Positions 1-8,003 are shown, counted from the stretch's first letter. The stretch is DNA of 64,000 nt from Lachnospiraceae bacterium UBA7093 (GCA_002492465.1 DKYT01000011.1:19225-83224); one strand, 5' to 3'. The notes: generated by a model from the letters alone, not told the origin. Made by a program: numbers and translations.

Positions 1-1510
1 GCACGCCGCAGCCCATAACCTGGGTTACTGTCATGCCTGTCACGCCCAGATCGTTCATTGCCTTCTTTAAATGATCGTATCTTGAAAGTTTCGCAATGAT
101 TGCTACCTTATAAATACCGGTAACAGCAACGGCAGGCGCCGCAACTTTAATTGCCGCATCCTTTTGCGCCTCCGTGGCAGCGGCATAGTCTTCTGTGCCA
201 AGATCCGTGTTTTCGTTGATCTCCATAGTCATGGTGTTTGCAATATCCATAATGCTGAAGCCTGCATAAGCGGATGTCAGTCCATGCTCGCAGGAATCCA
301 GACCTACAATTTCTTCTTCCTCTGTCACTCGCAGCCCGACCGTTCCTTTGATCACCAGGAAAGCAATTGTAATGGTAACAGCAGTCCATGCAGCTACCGC
401 TCCAAAGCCAAGAAGCTGGAGTCCCAGCTGATGAAAGCCGCCGCCATAAAAGAGTCCCACAACGCTGTCGTTTCCAGGAGCGGAGGTTGTTGCAAAAAGT
501 CCTACTGCAATCGTGCCCCAGATACCGTTTAAGCAGTGTACCGCTACCGCGCCCACAGGATCGTCAATATGTAGTTTGTAATCCAAAAACCATACGCCAA
601 ATACTACCAGCAAGCCTGAAACTGCGCCGATGACCAGGGCGCCGGCTACATCCGTTACGTCGCAGGGAGCCGTAATCGCCACCAGTCCTGCCAGAGAAGC
701 GTTCAGACACATGGAAACGTCGGGTTTTCCATACTTTATCCAGGTAAAGATCATACATACCACCGTTGCAATGGCAGGTGCAACTGTTGTTGTCACAAAA
801 ACTGAACCCAGCTGTGCCACACTGGTACATGCTGCGCCGTTAAAGCCGTACCATCCCAGCCATAAAATAAAGGCGCCAAGGCATCCAATGGGAAGGTTGT
901 GACCCGGAAAAGCGTTTACCTTTGTGACCTTTCCGTCCTTGCCCTTCACAAATTTGCCAATACGGGGTCCTAACAGCTTTGCGCCGATCAATGCGGAAAT
1001 GCCGCCCACCATGTGGATCGCGCAAGAACCTGCAAAGTCATGAAATCCCATCTGGGCAAGCCAGCCGCCGCCCCAGATCCAATGGGCTTCAATGGGGTAG
1101 ATCAGCGCGGAGATCACACCCGAATAAATACAATAAGATAAGAATTTGGTTCTCTCAGCCATTGCTCCCGACACAATGGTTGCCGTAGTTGCACAGAATA
1201 CAAGGTTGAACACAAAGTTGGACCAGTCGAACTCTGCATAGTTTGTAAAGATATCAAAGCCCGGCTTTCCGATCAGCCCAACCAGATCCTCTCCAAACAG
1301 CAGACCAAAACCGATCAGGATAAAAACCACCGTCCCGATACAAAAATCCATCAGATTTTTCATCAGGATGTTTCCTGCATTCTTGGCTCTGGTGAAGCCT
1401 GTTTCCACCATGGCGAAACCAGCCTGCATCCAGAACACCAATGCCGCGCCAATCAAAAACCAGACGCCAAACACTTCGCCGCTTACGGCACTCATAATTT
1501 CTTCTGTCAT
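1..1510 (-). CDS. amt: Ammonium transporter fused to a C-terminal PII (GlnB/GlnK) domain, 3' end outside window
   Basis: Membrane ammonium channel of the Amt/MEP/Rh family with a nitrogen-regulatory PII domain attached. Translating the minus strand from the ATG, which has a GAGGAGG site just upstream, gives 503 residues before the window edge. Residues 1 to about 420 are Amt, with WMQAGFAMVETGF near the N-terminus, the first pore-histidine segment in DFAGSCAIHMVGG, the second in AVHCLNGIWGT, and the tail EEEEIVGLDSCEHG. After a linker of about 40 residues, a PII start follows at residue about 466 (KVAIIAKLSRYDHLKKAM, then GVTGMTVTQVMG). PII normally plugs Amt in trans, so the fusion suggests a tethered gate. 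The T-loop and the stop lie off the window, so completeness of the PII part cannot be judged. Confidence 0.93.
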   Translation of the reverse strand, partial: MTEEIMSAVSGEVFGVWFLIGAALVFWMQAGFAMVETGFTRAKNAGNILMKNLMDFCIGTVVFILIGFGLLFGEDLVGLIGKPGFDIFTNYAEFDWSNFVFNLVFCATTATIVSGAMAERTKFLSYCIYSGVISALIYPIEAHWIWGGGWLAQMGFHDFAGSCAIHMVGGISALIGAKLLGPRIGKFVKGKDGKVTKVNAFPGHNLPIGCLGAFILWLGWYGFNGAACTSVAQLGSVFVTTTVAPAIATVVCMIFTWIKYGKPDVSMCLNASLAGLVAITAPCDVTDVAGALVIGAVSGLLVVFGVWFLDYKLHIDDPVGAVAVHCLNGIWGTIAVGLFATTSAPGNDSVVGLFYGGGFHQLGLQLLGFGAVAAWTAVTITIAFLVIKGTVGLRVTEEEEIVGLDSCEHGLTSAYAGFSIMDIANTMTMEINENTDLGTEDYAAATEAQKDAAIKVAAPAVAVTGIYKVAIIAKLSRYDHLKKAMNDLGVTGMTVTQVMGCGV

Positions 1511-1530
1511 AATTTTTTCCTCCTCACATA

Positions 1531-1584
1531 AAAAAGCGAATACAAAAGGCTCCCTGCCATATAAGCCCCTTTGCTTCGCTTTTT
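1531..1584 (-). terminator. Terminator-like hairpin in the amt leader, just before the ribosome binding site
   Basis: Read on the minus strand, a perfect 10-bp outer stem (AAAAAGCGAA / TTCGCTTTTT) encloses a weaker inner stem (CAAAGGGGCT / AGCCTTTTG). It ends in TTTTTT a few bases upstream of the amt ribosome binding site. Position and U-run fit an attenuator that stops transcription before amt unless it is refolded. The controlling signal is not visible. Confidence 0.6.
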
Positions 1585-1597
1585 CATAAACATATAG

Positions 1598-1628
1598 AAA
1601 GACGCCGCGGTCATCCCGCAGCGTCTTT
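1598..1628 (-). promoter_or_regulatory. First leader hairpin of the amt transcript
   Basis: A 13-bp stem with a single U-G wobble (AAAGACGCTGCGG / CCGCGGCGTCTTT) and a five-base loop GATGA. It lies between the promoter and the terminator-like hairpin, about 13 nt before the latter. Two tandem hairpins in a nitrogen-gene leader recall ANTAR-protein targets, but the loop here is not the hexaloop expected for those, so the mechanism is left open. Confidence 0.5.
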
Positions 1629-1642
1629 GCTTTACGTACTGC

Positions 1643-1671
1643 ATAATAACATTCTGTTTTCTTCCTGTCAA
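1643..1671 (-). promoter_or_regulatory. Sigma-A promoter of amt
   Basis: TTGACA, 17-bp spacer, TATTAT. The -35 is perfect and the -10 has five of six consensus bases. Predicted start of transcription is near 1636, giving a leader of about 125 nt that contains the two hairpins. Confidence 0.85.
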
Positions 1672-1678
1672 TACTTTT

Positions 1679-2563
1679 TTATATTTTTACGGTAAAAAGT
1701 TGATAGGTCCTGTCAGCCCCGGGCACATCCTTTCTAAACACAAATCCCAGTTTTTCCAGAAGATGCCTTGAAATCAAATTCCTTGCGTCGGTCAAAGCCT
1801 GTACCATATCAAAGGCAAGCTCCGCCTTCGCATAGGCAAGGATCCCCTCGCATACCTCAAATCCATAGCCCTGGTTTTGATATGCCGCATCGATCACAAA
1901 CCCCAACTCCGGCAGATCGTATCCCTCCCGGATGCTTAAGCCGGCCCGTCCTATCACCTGCCCTGTCTTTTTCAAAACTACTGTCCAGAGACCGTAACCG
2001 TAAAACCCGTAGATCTGATCGATGTAGGCTTTCATATAAGCATGCTCCGCCTCTTTTTCCTGATACAGATCCTCCATATAAAGGGTGATGGACGGTTCCT
2101 TGTAAATTCTGTAAAAATCATCCACATCCTCCACCGTGCTCTCCCTGACTTTAAGCCTGTCCGTTTCCAGAATATCCCAGGGCAGACCGGCGAGCCGTTT
2201 AAACGCTTCCTCATAGGAACGGTACTCCAAAGAAAAGACATCCTCCACCGCATAACGTGCCGGTCCAAAGGTCTGATTCCGATTTCTTTCATGGTAAAGG
2301 ATTACCACATACCAGCCTGCTTTCAAAAGCATACTTACAGTTTCCGGCAAATCGGCGATCACAATCGTCTCCTCTCTGCAAAACCCATCCAGTACAACTT
2401 CCACAGGCTCTGATTCCATTTTTATTTCCCCGGCGCATTCCGGGATCTTCCTGAGGGCAACCTGCACCTCATATTTTTTTACCTTTTCCTGAATCTCATT
2501 TTGATGACTGACTGCAATTTCATAATAGTACTCCGATAATAAGAGCAGGATACATTTTAGCAT
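1679..2563 (-). CDS. GNAT-family N-acetyltransferase with an extra N-terminal domain
   Basis: A 294-residue protein. Residues about 130-290 look like a RimJ/RimL-type GNAT domain (acetyl-CoA-dependent acylation of an amine): DILETDRLKVRESTVEDVDDF at its start, GRAGLSIREGY, and the acetyl-CoA-binding stretch AYQNQGYGFEVCEGI, followed by NLISRHLLEKLGF. The first 130 residues are not typical of GNATs. They contain ADLPETVSMLLKAGWYVV, faintly like an HAD-type Rossmann unit, which I cannot assign. The substrate is unknown. An AAGGA-type ribosome binding site precedes the ATG. The gene is divergent from the cyclophilin gene and shares the intergenic palindrome. Confidence 0.8.
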   Translation of the reverse strand: MLKCILLLLSEYYYEIAVSHQNEIQEKVKKYEVQVALRKIPECAGEIKMESEPVEVVLDGFCREETIVIADLPETVSMLLKAGWYVVILYHERNRNQTFGPARYAVEDVFSLEYRSYEEAFKRLAGLPWDILETDRLKVRESTVEDVDDFYRIYKEPSITLYMEDLYQEKEAEHAYMKAYIDQIYGFYGYGLWTVVLKKTGQVIGRAGLSIREGYDLPELGFVIDAAYQNQGYGFEVCEGILAYAKAELAFDMVQALTDARNLISRHLLEKLGFVFRKDVPGADRTYQLFTVKI

Positions 2564-2598
2564 TGTAAAGTCCTTCCCTATCGTATAAAATAGATGTC

Positions 2599-2627
2599 GT
2601 AGTGCCCGGCACTACTGTTATTATAAT
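2599..2627 (+). promoter_or_regulatory. Palindromic operator candidate and -10 box upstream of ppiB
   Basis: A 17-bp near-perfect palindrome, GTAGTGCC-C-GGCACTAC, occupies 2599-2615. It is followed by a perfect -10 TATAAT at 2622-2627. There is no good -35, so the palindrome sits where a repressor or activator would act. It lies between two divergent genes and could serve both. The binding protein is unknown. Confidence 0.45.
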
Positions 2628-2665
2628 ACTTAATCCATTAAATGAAAAGAAAGGAAGAATTTACC

Positions 2666-3187
2666 ATGACAAAAAATCCTGTTGTCACCTTTACAATGGA
2701 AAATGGAGATGTGATAAAAGCAGAACTTTACCCAGACGTGGCTCCTGTTTCCGTAAATAACTTTATCAGCCTGATTCAGAAAAGTTTTTATGACGGGCTG
2801 ATTTTTCACCGCGTAATCCGCGGTTTTATGATCCAGGGAGGGGATCCTGAAGGCACCGGCTGCGGCGGTCCCGGCTACAGCATTAAGGGAGAGTTTTCCG
2901 CAAACGGCGTGGAAAATCATTTAAAGCATACGGAAGGTGTTCTTTCCATGGCAAGAAGCATGGCGCCTGATTCGGCGGGCTCTCAATTTTTTATCATGCA
3001 CAAGAACGCGCCCCATCTGGACGGCTCCTACGCCGCTTTTGGAAAAGTAGTAGAAGGTATGGATATCGTGAACAAAATTGCCGAAACAGCCACCGATTAC
3101 TCCGACCGCCCTCTGGAAGATCAGCGCATCAAAACCGTTACTGTGGAAACCTTTGGCGTGGACTATCCGGAGCCTGAAAAACTGTAA
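2666..3187 (+). CDS. ppiB: Peptidyl-prolyl cis-trans isomerase, cyclophilin type
   Basis: Cytoplasmic cyclophilin catalysing proline isomerisation during protein folding; 173 residues. Signature stretches are FHRVIRGFMIQGGDPEGTG (catalytic Arg and Gln), GVLSMARSMAPDSAGSQFFI and LDGSYAAFGKVVEGMDIV. The start used is the ATG preceded by GAAAGGAAG. An ATG 24 bases upstream is in frame but has no ribosome binding site. It has no signal peptide and is monocistronic. Confidence 0.95.
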   Translation: MTKNPVVTFTMENGDVIKAELYPDVAPVSVNNFISLIQKSFYDGLIFHRVIRGFMIQGGDPEGTGCGGPGYSIKGEFSANGVENHLKHTEGVLSMARSMAPDSAGSQFFIMHKNAPHLDGSYAAFGKVVEGMDIVNKIAETATDYSDRPLEDQRIKTVTVETFGVDYPEPEKL

Positions 3188-3420
3188 TATGTAGCGCAAT
3201 GCGCGTTGCTATGTGCGTTCATATTCTGTTCATATTTAATTTAAAAAAACTTAATTCAGTCGCCATTCTTTAGACATTTCTGTATCCTATACTAACATCA
3301 TAAGATACAGAAAAGCCAACGTCAAAGTAACAGATTTATTAATAACTTTTTCATAATAAATGCCAGGTAAATACAATTTACCTGGCATCCTCCCTTTTAC
3401 AGGATTTTTTCAACTTTCTA
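3188..3420. other. Non-coding stretch with two perfect inverted repeats
   Basis: No gene is seen between ppiB and the symporter. It holds two inverted repeats. 3277-3313 has 10-bp arms (TTTCTGTATC / GATACAGAAA) around 17 nt. 3360-3388 has 13-bp arms (ATGCCAGGTAAAT / ATTTACCTGGCAT) around 3 nt. Neither is followed by a clean T-run. The second could be a terminator for ppiB or a protein-binding site; its half-site recurs at 3474-3484 in the symporter leader. Confidence 0.5.
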
Positions 3421-3449
3421 TTGTGCGTTGGGAAATTTTCCTGTATAGT
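3421..3449 (+). promoter_or_regulatory. Sigma-A promoter of the symporter gene
   Basis: TTGTGC, 17-bp spacer, TATAGT; predicted start near 3456. The roughly 85-nt leader contains CCAGGTAAATT, identical to one arm of the upstream inverted repeat. Confidence 0.6.
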
Positions 3450-3540
3450 ATATATGAATCAATGAGGATTTGCCCAGGTAAATTCTCTTTTTTTTGTTCA
3501 GGTTCAAAATTAATCTTATGACAAAGGAGACAAAGGAGTT

Positions 3541-5055
3541 ATGGAAAAGGTGATGGATATCATCGCAAATGTAAACGGTGCCATAAACAGTGTGGTATGG
3601 GGAATTCCCATGCTGATCCTGATTATCGGCACAGGCATCTATCTTACTGTGGGGATGAAATTCTTCCAGATTACGCGCATCAAGCACTGGATGAATGAAA
3701 CCTTTCTTGCTATTTTTAAAAAGAAACACGTAACCGCACATACGGGAAAGGATGAAACCTCGATTTCTCAGTTTCAGGCGCTTTCCACTGCTCTTGCCGC
3801 TACTATAGGCGTGGGAAACATCGCCGGAGTTGCCGGCGCCATTATTACCGGAGGCGCTGGCGCCGTATTCTGGATGTGGCTTTCCGCTCTGTTCGGTATG
3901 ATGACCAACTATTCGGAAAATGTACTGGGTATTTTTTACCGTCGCAAAAATTCTAAGGACGAATGGTCTGGCGGCGCCATGTACTATCTTCAGGACGGGC
4001 TGAAAGGGAAAAAGATCATTGGCGTTTTCGCAAAGCCCCTCGCTGTTCTCTTCGCCATTTTTTGCGTACTTGCCTCCTTCGGAATCGGCAACATGACCCA
4101 GGTACATGAAATTGCAAGTTCCCTGGAGGATACCTTCCGCATTCCTCCCCTTGCCACCGGCATTATCATGGCAGTCATTGCTTCCCTGGTAATCTTAGGC
4201 GGCATCAAGGCAATCGGCAGCGTCACCGAAAAAATCGTTCCCTTTATGGCATGCGCTTATATTCTGGGAACTGTGGTAGTCCTGATCATGAATATTACCT
4301 CCGTGCCCGCCGTGTTTGGCGCTATCTTTACCAATGCCTTTGGGCTCCGCCCCATTGCAGGCGCTACTGTAGGCATTATGATCAAGCAAGCTATGACTAT
4401 GGGATTCAAACGAGGCGTGTTTTCCAATGAAGCCGGGCTTGGCTCCTCTGTTATGGTACATTCCGCATCCAACGTAAAAGAGCCCATTGTACAGGGCATG
4501 TGGGGCATCTTTGAAGTATTCTTTGACACCATCGTAGTTTGTACCTTAACTGCCTTTACTGTTTTGAGCTCCGGCTTGATCGATCTGGAGACAGGTCAGG
4601 TGCTCACCTCCTCCACCGGTGCATCCCTTGTAAGTGAGGCATTATCAGAAGGACTGGGCACACTTGCCGGCGGCTTTGTTGCCATTGCCATCTGCCTGTT
4701 TGCCTTTTCAACCGTTTTGGGCTGGTCCTTTTACGGCACCAAGTCCTGCGAATACTTATTCGGTACCAAAGCAACCCTGGTTTACAAAATCATTTTCGTT
4801 GTCTGTATTGTTTTTGGCGCTACCATGAGCTTTGATCTTGCCTGGTCCATCGCGGACACCTTAAACGCGCTGATGGCAATCCCCAACCTGATCGGCGTTC
4901 TTGCCCTCTCCGGCACGGTATTTGCCATCACCAAAAATTATCTTGCCCGCAAGGTCACCAAAACAGATGTCAAAGCAAAACCTATGCTTTCCTTTGATCC
5001 CGCTATCCAGGAAATGCAGGAGAAAGCGCTTGCTGAGGAAGAAGCGGTTCAGTAG
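3541..5055 (+). CDS. Sodium:alanine/glycine symporter, AGCS family
   Basis: Inner-membrane secondary transporter that imports small neutral amino acids with Na+; 504 residues, the usual family length. Family features are the N-terminal hydrophobic segment, FQALSTALAATIGVGNIAGVA near residue 80, the GAVFWMWLSALFGMMTNYSE stretch, GFKRGVFSNEAGLGSS and a C-terminal cytoplasmic tail. The ribosome binding site AAAGGAG precedes the ATG. The gene stands alone, with its own promoter and a strong terminator. Substrate preference (alanine or glycine) cannot be read from the sequence, and no glycine riboswitch is visible upstream. Confidence 0.95.
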   Translation: MEKVMDIIANVNGAINSVVWGIPMLILIIGTGIYLTVGMKFFQITRIKHWMNETFLAIFKKKHVTAHTGKDETSISQFQALSTALAATIGVGNIAGVAGAIITGGAGAVFWMWLSALFGMMTNYSENVLGIFYRRKNSKDEWSGGAMYYLQDGLKGKKIIGVFAKPLAVLFAIFCVLASFGIGNMTQVHEIASSLEDTFRIPPLATGIIMAVIASLVILGGIKAIGSVTEKIVPFMACAYILGTVVVLIMNITSVPAVFGAIFTNAFGLRPIAGATVGIMIKQAMTMGFKRGVFSNEAGLGSSVMVHSASNVKEPIVQGMWGIFEVFFDTIVVCTLTAFTVLSSGLIDLETGQVLTSSTGASLVSEALSEGLGTLAGGFVAIAICLFAFSTVLGWSFYGTKSCEYLFGTKATLVYKIIFVVCIVFGATMSFDLAWSIADTLNALMAIPNLIGVLALSGTVFAITKNYLARKVTKTDVKAKPMLSFDPAIQEMQEKALAEEEAVQ

Positions 5056-5074
5056 ACCCTTTATTTTCATACAA

Positions 5075-5130
5075 AAAGAGCTTTGCAGGATTTTTGAGAC
5101 TTCTCATTTGCAATCCCTGCAAAGCTCTTT
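5075..5130. terminator. Bidirectional terminator between convergent genes
   Basis: Perfect 15-bp stem AAAGAGCTTTGCAGG / CCTGCAAAGCTCTTT with a 26-nt loop, lying between the symporter gene and the convergent DUF1189 gene; A/T-rich flanks on both sides. Confidence 0.8.
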
Positions 5131-5142
5131 CTACTTTATTTT

Positions 5143-5991
5143 TTAATACATTCTTGAAAAATCATTACCGTTACCAGTATTTCCCATAGAACTTCCAGCT
5201 CCCGATGAAAAACCTGCGGGTGGCTGACTCTCCGGCTCCTTCAATTTCTGCATTGCCAATCCGAGAATCAACACAGAAAGCCCGAAGTTAATCACATAGA
5301 AGAAAGGAATATGGAAGGGAAGGAAGGATACCACTGCCTTGATCAAAAGAGGCAGCGTCCTGCTGTAAACTCCCATCAGATACAACTGTCCAAAAGTAAG
5401 GTTGCATTTCATACAGGATTTCACGATTATACCGATTAACGCCACAAACAGAGCTCCCACAAAAAACCATGCCGTCATCCATATAAAGGCAACCACCATA
5501 AAAATACCAATGATCAGATAAGTATAAGGCACCCATCTCATCAGCTCATCTCTGCTGAAGTCAAAATAGATATCATCAAAGTAAACTTCCTGTACCTGAC
5601 CATTGTTTTTCAAAATGAGCTTCTCTGAATCTATCATAATAACATCTCTGTAATCAGACAGAAAATCCCACATTTCACCTGCACTGTAGAAAACATAGTC
5701 GGGATCCGTATCAATTTCCACGTAGGTATCGCCATAATCATAAAGAAAGGTATCATCCACCCACAAAACGCCGTTTTTCAGTTCAAAATCCGGTACATAC
5801 TCTACGATTGCCCTGCCGATCCCTCCGCTTGTAAACATAAAATCAGCAAAGGGCAGCACCATTGTGATCAAAAAGTAAATCATCATCAAAACAACGCCAA
5901 ACCCGAATACCTTAAATTTTTTATTATTCAGAAAACTGCGGTAGCTTTTGTAACTATAAATGGACAGTACCATCTCTTTAAAAATATTCAT
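5143..5991 (-). CDS. DUF1189 family membrane protein
   Basis: A 282-residue integral membrane protein of unknown function. An N-terminal cytoplasmic stretch (SIYSYKSYRSFLNNKKFKVF) precedes a first membrane segment at about 32-50. A hydrophilic extracytoplasmic domain (about 55-165, with PDFELKNGVL, typical of DUF1189) follows, then four hydrophobic segments and a Gly/Ser-rich tail. GGAGGAG precedes the ATG. In its leader a GC-rich hairpin (CTCCCC / GGGGAG, 6024-6042) is present. No neighbour suggests a role. Confidence 0.75.
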   Translation of the reverse strand: MNIFKEMVLSIYSYKSYRSFLNNKKFKVFGFGVVLMMIYFLITMVLPFADFMFTSGGIGRAIVEYVPDFELKNGVLWVDDTFLYDYGDTYVEIDTDPDYVFYSAGEMWDFLSDYRDVIMIDSEKLILKNNGQVQEVYFDDIYFDFSRDELMRWVPYTYLIIGIFMVVAFIWMTAWFFVGALFVALIGIIVKSCMKCNLTFGQLYLMGVYSRTLPLLIKAVVSFLPFHIPFFYVINFGLSVLILGLAMQKLKEPESQPPAGFSSGAGSSMGNTGNGNDFSRMY

Positions 5992-6054
5992 ATTCTCCTC
6001 CCTGCACTTTCATCAGCAAACGTCTCCCCACTTCGCGGGGAGGCTTATTGTAAT

Positions 6055-6084
6055 AAAAAGGCTGTCCATATAAGGGCAGCCTTT
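6055..6084 (-). terminator. Intrinsic terminator of fba
   Basis: On the minus strand AAAGGCTG, 12-nt loop, CAGCCTTT, then a run of T, directly after the aldolase stop. Confidence 0.85.
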
Positions 6085-6101
6085 CATTTCTTTTTATTGC
6101 T

Positions 6102-6965
6102 TTAAGCCTTGTTTACAGAACCGAAAATCTCCATTTTCTCTTTCACAGTAGCCTTAATTGCCTCAAAGCCAGGAGCAAGAAGCTTACGAGGATCAAATCC
6201 CTTGCCTTCCTGATCCTTACCTGCTTCGATATATTTACGTGTAGCTGCTGCAAAGGACAGCTGGCACTCTGTGTTCACGTTGATTTTGGCAACGCCTAAG
6301 GAAATTGCCTTCTGGATCATTTCTGTAGGAATGCCTGTACCACCGTGAAGTACTAAGGGCATGTCTCCTGTAAGCTTCTGAATTGCATCCAGAGTTTCAA
6401 AAGACAATCCCTTCCAGTTTGCAGGATATTTGCCATGAATGTTGCCGATACCTGCTGCCAGGAAGTCGATTCCCAGATCTGCAATTGCCTTGCACTCATT
6501 GGGATCTGCACATTCGCCCATGCCGATTACGCCGTCTTCTTCACCGCCAATGGAGCCAACCTCTGCCTCAATAGAGATCCCCTTCTCGTGGGCTGCTGCA
6601 ACCAATTCTTTAGTCTTTGCCACGTTCTCCTCAATGGGATAATGGGAACCGTCAAACATAACAGATGAGAAACCTGCTTCGATGCATTTGTAGCAGTGTT
6701 CATAGCTGCCGTGATCCAAATGAAGCGCTACGGGAACCGTAATGTTCTGATCCTTGATCAGTCCGTTCACCATGCCTACTACTACATCATATCCGCCCAT
6801 GTACTTGCCTGCGCCCTCAGACACACCAAGAATAACGGGAGAATTATTTTCCTGTGCGGTTAACAGGATTGCTTTTGTCCATTCAAGGTTGTTAATGTTG
6901 AATTGCCCAACTGCATAGTGACCTGCTTTTGCTTTTTGAAGCATTTCTGTTGCTGATACTAACAT
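6102..6965 (-). CDS. fba: Fructose-1,6-bisphosphate aldolase, class II
   Basis: Zinc-dependent glycolytic and gluconeogenic aldolase that cleaves fructose 1,6-bisphosphate to dihydroxyacetone phosphate and glyceraldehyde 3-phosphate; 287 residues. Signatures are YAVGQFNINNLEW, the proton-donor and zinc region VALHLDHGSYEHC, VMFDGSHYPIEENV, EAEVGSIGGEEDG, GNIHGKYP and LVLHGGTGIP, so all zinc ligands appear present. The class II enzyme is usual for Clostridia. An ACGGAGG site precedes the ATG. It has its own promoter and terminator, so is probably monocistronic. Confidence 0.96.
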   Translation of the reverse strand: MLVSATEMLQKAKAGHYAVGQFNINNLEWTKAILLTAQENNSPVILGVSEGAGKYMGGYDVVVGMVNGLIKDQNITVPVALHLDHGSYEHCYKCIEAGFSSVMFDGSHYPIEENVAKTKELVAAAHEKGISIEAEVGSIGGEEDGVIGMGECADPNECKAIADLGIDFLAAGIGNIHGKYPANWKGLSFETLDAIQKLTGDMPLVLHGGTGIPTEMIQKAISLGVAKINVNTECQLSFAAATRKYIEAGKDQEGKGFDPRKLLAPGFEAIKATVKEKMEIFGSVNKA

Positions 6966-7009
6966 GTTTATTTACCTCCGTTAAATTAATAACACTCTAA
7001 TCGTTTCCT

Positions 7010-7040
7010 ATTATACCCTATTCCGCCTGAAAATGGAATA
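7010..7040 (-). promoter_or_regulatory. fba promoter with flanking inverted repeat
   Basis: A perfect -10 (TATAAT on the minus strand, 7010-7015) with a poor -35. An inverted repeat TATTCC / GGAATA (7019-7024 and 7035-7040) straddles the spacer and the -35 region and may be an operator. Confidence 0.45.
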
Positions 7041-7055
7041 ACCTTTAAAAATTTT

Positions 7056-7955
7056 TCAATTGGGAATTTTGATGTCCAGCGACTGTTTCCTGTTGGAAAT
7101 CTCCACCTCCCTGTGCTTTCCTCCAAATTCTCCGTCAAGAGTCCAGGGAATCTCCTCCTGAGAGGTGATTTTCAGGGTCTTAGCCTTAAAACAATACATA
7201 CAGTCTGTGTTGATATTGCGGTTAATAAGCGCCGCCATAATCAGGTTCAATTCAATGGGATTGGAAGGCTTCTTGATCAGCGTAACCTCAAACTCTCCAT
7301 CATCCAGCTGTACATACTTTCCTGTAATGCGCTTAAATCCTCCTACGGAAATAGAGTTTGTGATCATACCGAACAAAAACTCGTCTTCCACTGAAAGGGC
7401 TTCGCTCTCCACCTTCATCTTGTAGGCGCGGATTGTGGAAAGGCGGCGCATTCCCTCCAATATGTACGCCATATGACCCAATACGTTTTTGATATCCTGG
7501 GAAGTCTCATAGGAGACCTCCGTAAAAATTCCAAAAGCCGCAATATATACAAAAAAATCATCGTTGAAGGCTCCAATGTCGCAGGCAAAGGTTTCACCCT
7601 CCACAATCGCCTGTGCCGCCTGGATCATGTTTTTGGGAATATGGAGGCTGTTGGCAAAATCATTGGTGCTTCCGGCAGGCACATATCCAATGGGAATTTT
7701 CTCCTGACACTGCATCATCCCCGTCACAACCTCATCCAGGGTTCCGTCTCCGCCGCTGCAGACTGCAATATCATAGAAACCCATCCTCCGCTCCTTCACC
7801 GCCGTAAGTCCGTCTCCCTTTGCCTGAGTAGGGTAAGCGGTAACTTCAAAGCCTGCCTTGGTAAAAATATCAATGAGATCCAGCAGATTACTTCTGATTT
7901 TCGCTTTGCCCGCCTTAGGATTATAAATAAAAAGCATCTTTTTCTTTTTCATCAC
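7056..7955 (-). CDS. dagK: Diacylglycerol/lipid kinase of the YegS-DagK-BmrU family
   Basis: Soluble lipid kinase, 299 residues, expected to phosphorylate diacylglycerol back into the phospholipid pathway. The N-terminal NAD-kinase-like fold shows FIYNPKAGKAKIR, the nucleotide-binding GGDGTLDEVV (about residue 67) and GYVPAGSTNDFANSL. The C-terminal half carries TLDGEFG near the end, typical of the family. An AAAGGAGG site precedes ATGATG. It lies downstream of crh behind a terminator that ends within its ribosome-binding region, so it may be expressed by read-through. The exact lipid substrate is inferred from the family. Confidence 0.88.
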   Translation of the reverse strand: MMKKKKMLFIYNPKAGKAKIRSNLLDLIDIFTKAGFEVTAYPTQAKGDGLTAVKERRMGFYDIAVCSGGDGTLDEVVTGMMQCQEKIPIGYVPAGSTNDFANSLHIPKNMIQAAQAIVEGETFACDIGAFNDDFFVYIAAFGIFTEVSYETSQDIKNVLGHMAYILEGMRRLSTIRAYKMKVESEALSVEDEFLFGMITNSISVGGFKRITGKYVQLDDGEFEVTLIKKPSNPIELNLIMAALINRNINTDCMYCFKAKTLKITSQEEIPWTLDGEFGGKHREVEISNRKQSLDIKIPN

Positions 7956-7968
7956 GATGCCTCCTTTG

Positions 7969-7996
7969 AAAAAAGAGCAAAGCCTGCGCTTTGCTC
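7969..7996 (-). terminator. Terminator after crh, upstream of dagK
   Basis: Minus strand GAGCAAAGC, four-base loop, GCTTTGCTC followed by TTTTTT. It ends the hprK to crh operon and abuts the dagK ribosome binding site. Confidence 0.85.
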
Positions 7997-8003
7997 TCGT
8001 GTT

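Noticed and set aside
1598..1628. ANTAR-binding hairpin
   Set aside because: The loop is five bases (GATGA), not a hexaloop with A1 and G4; kept only as an unexplained leader hairpin.
3456..3540. Glycine riboswitch in the symporter leader
   Set aside because: The leader is only about 85 nt and shows none of the conserved glycine-aptamer cores.
3418..4107. Minus-strand 229-codon open frame opposite the symporter
   Set aside because: Overlaps the AGCS gene fully for most of its length and has no family resemblance; a frame shadow.
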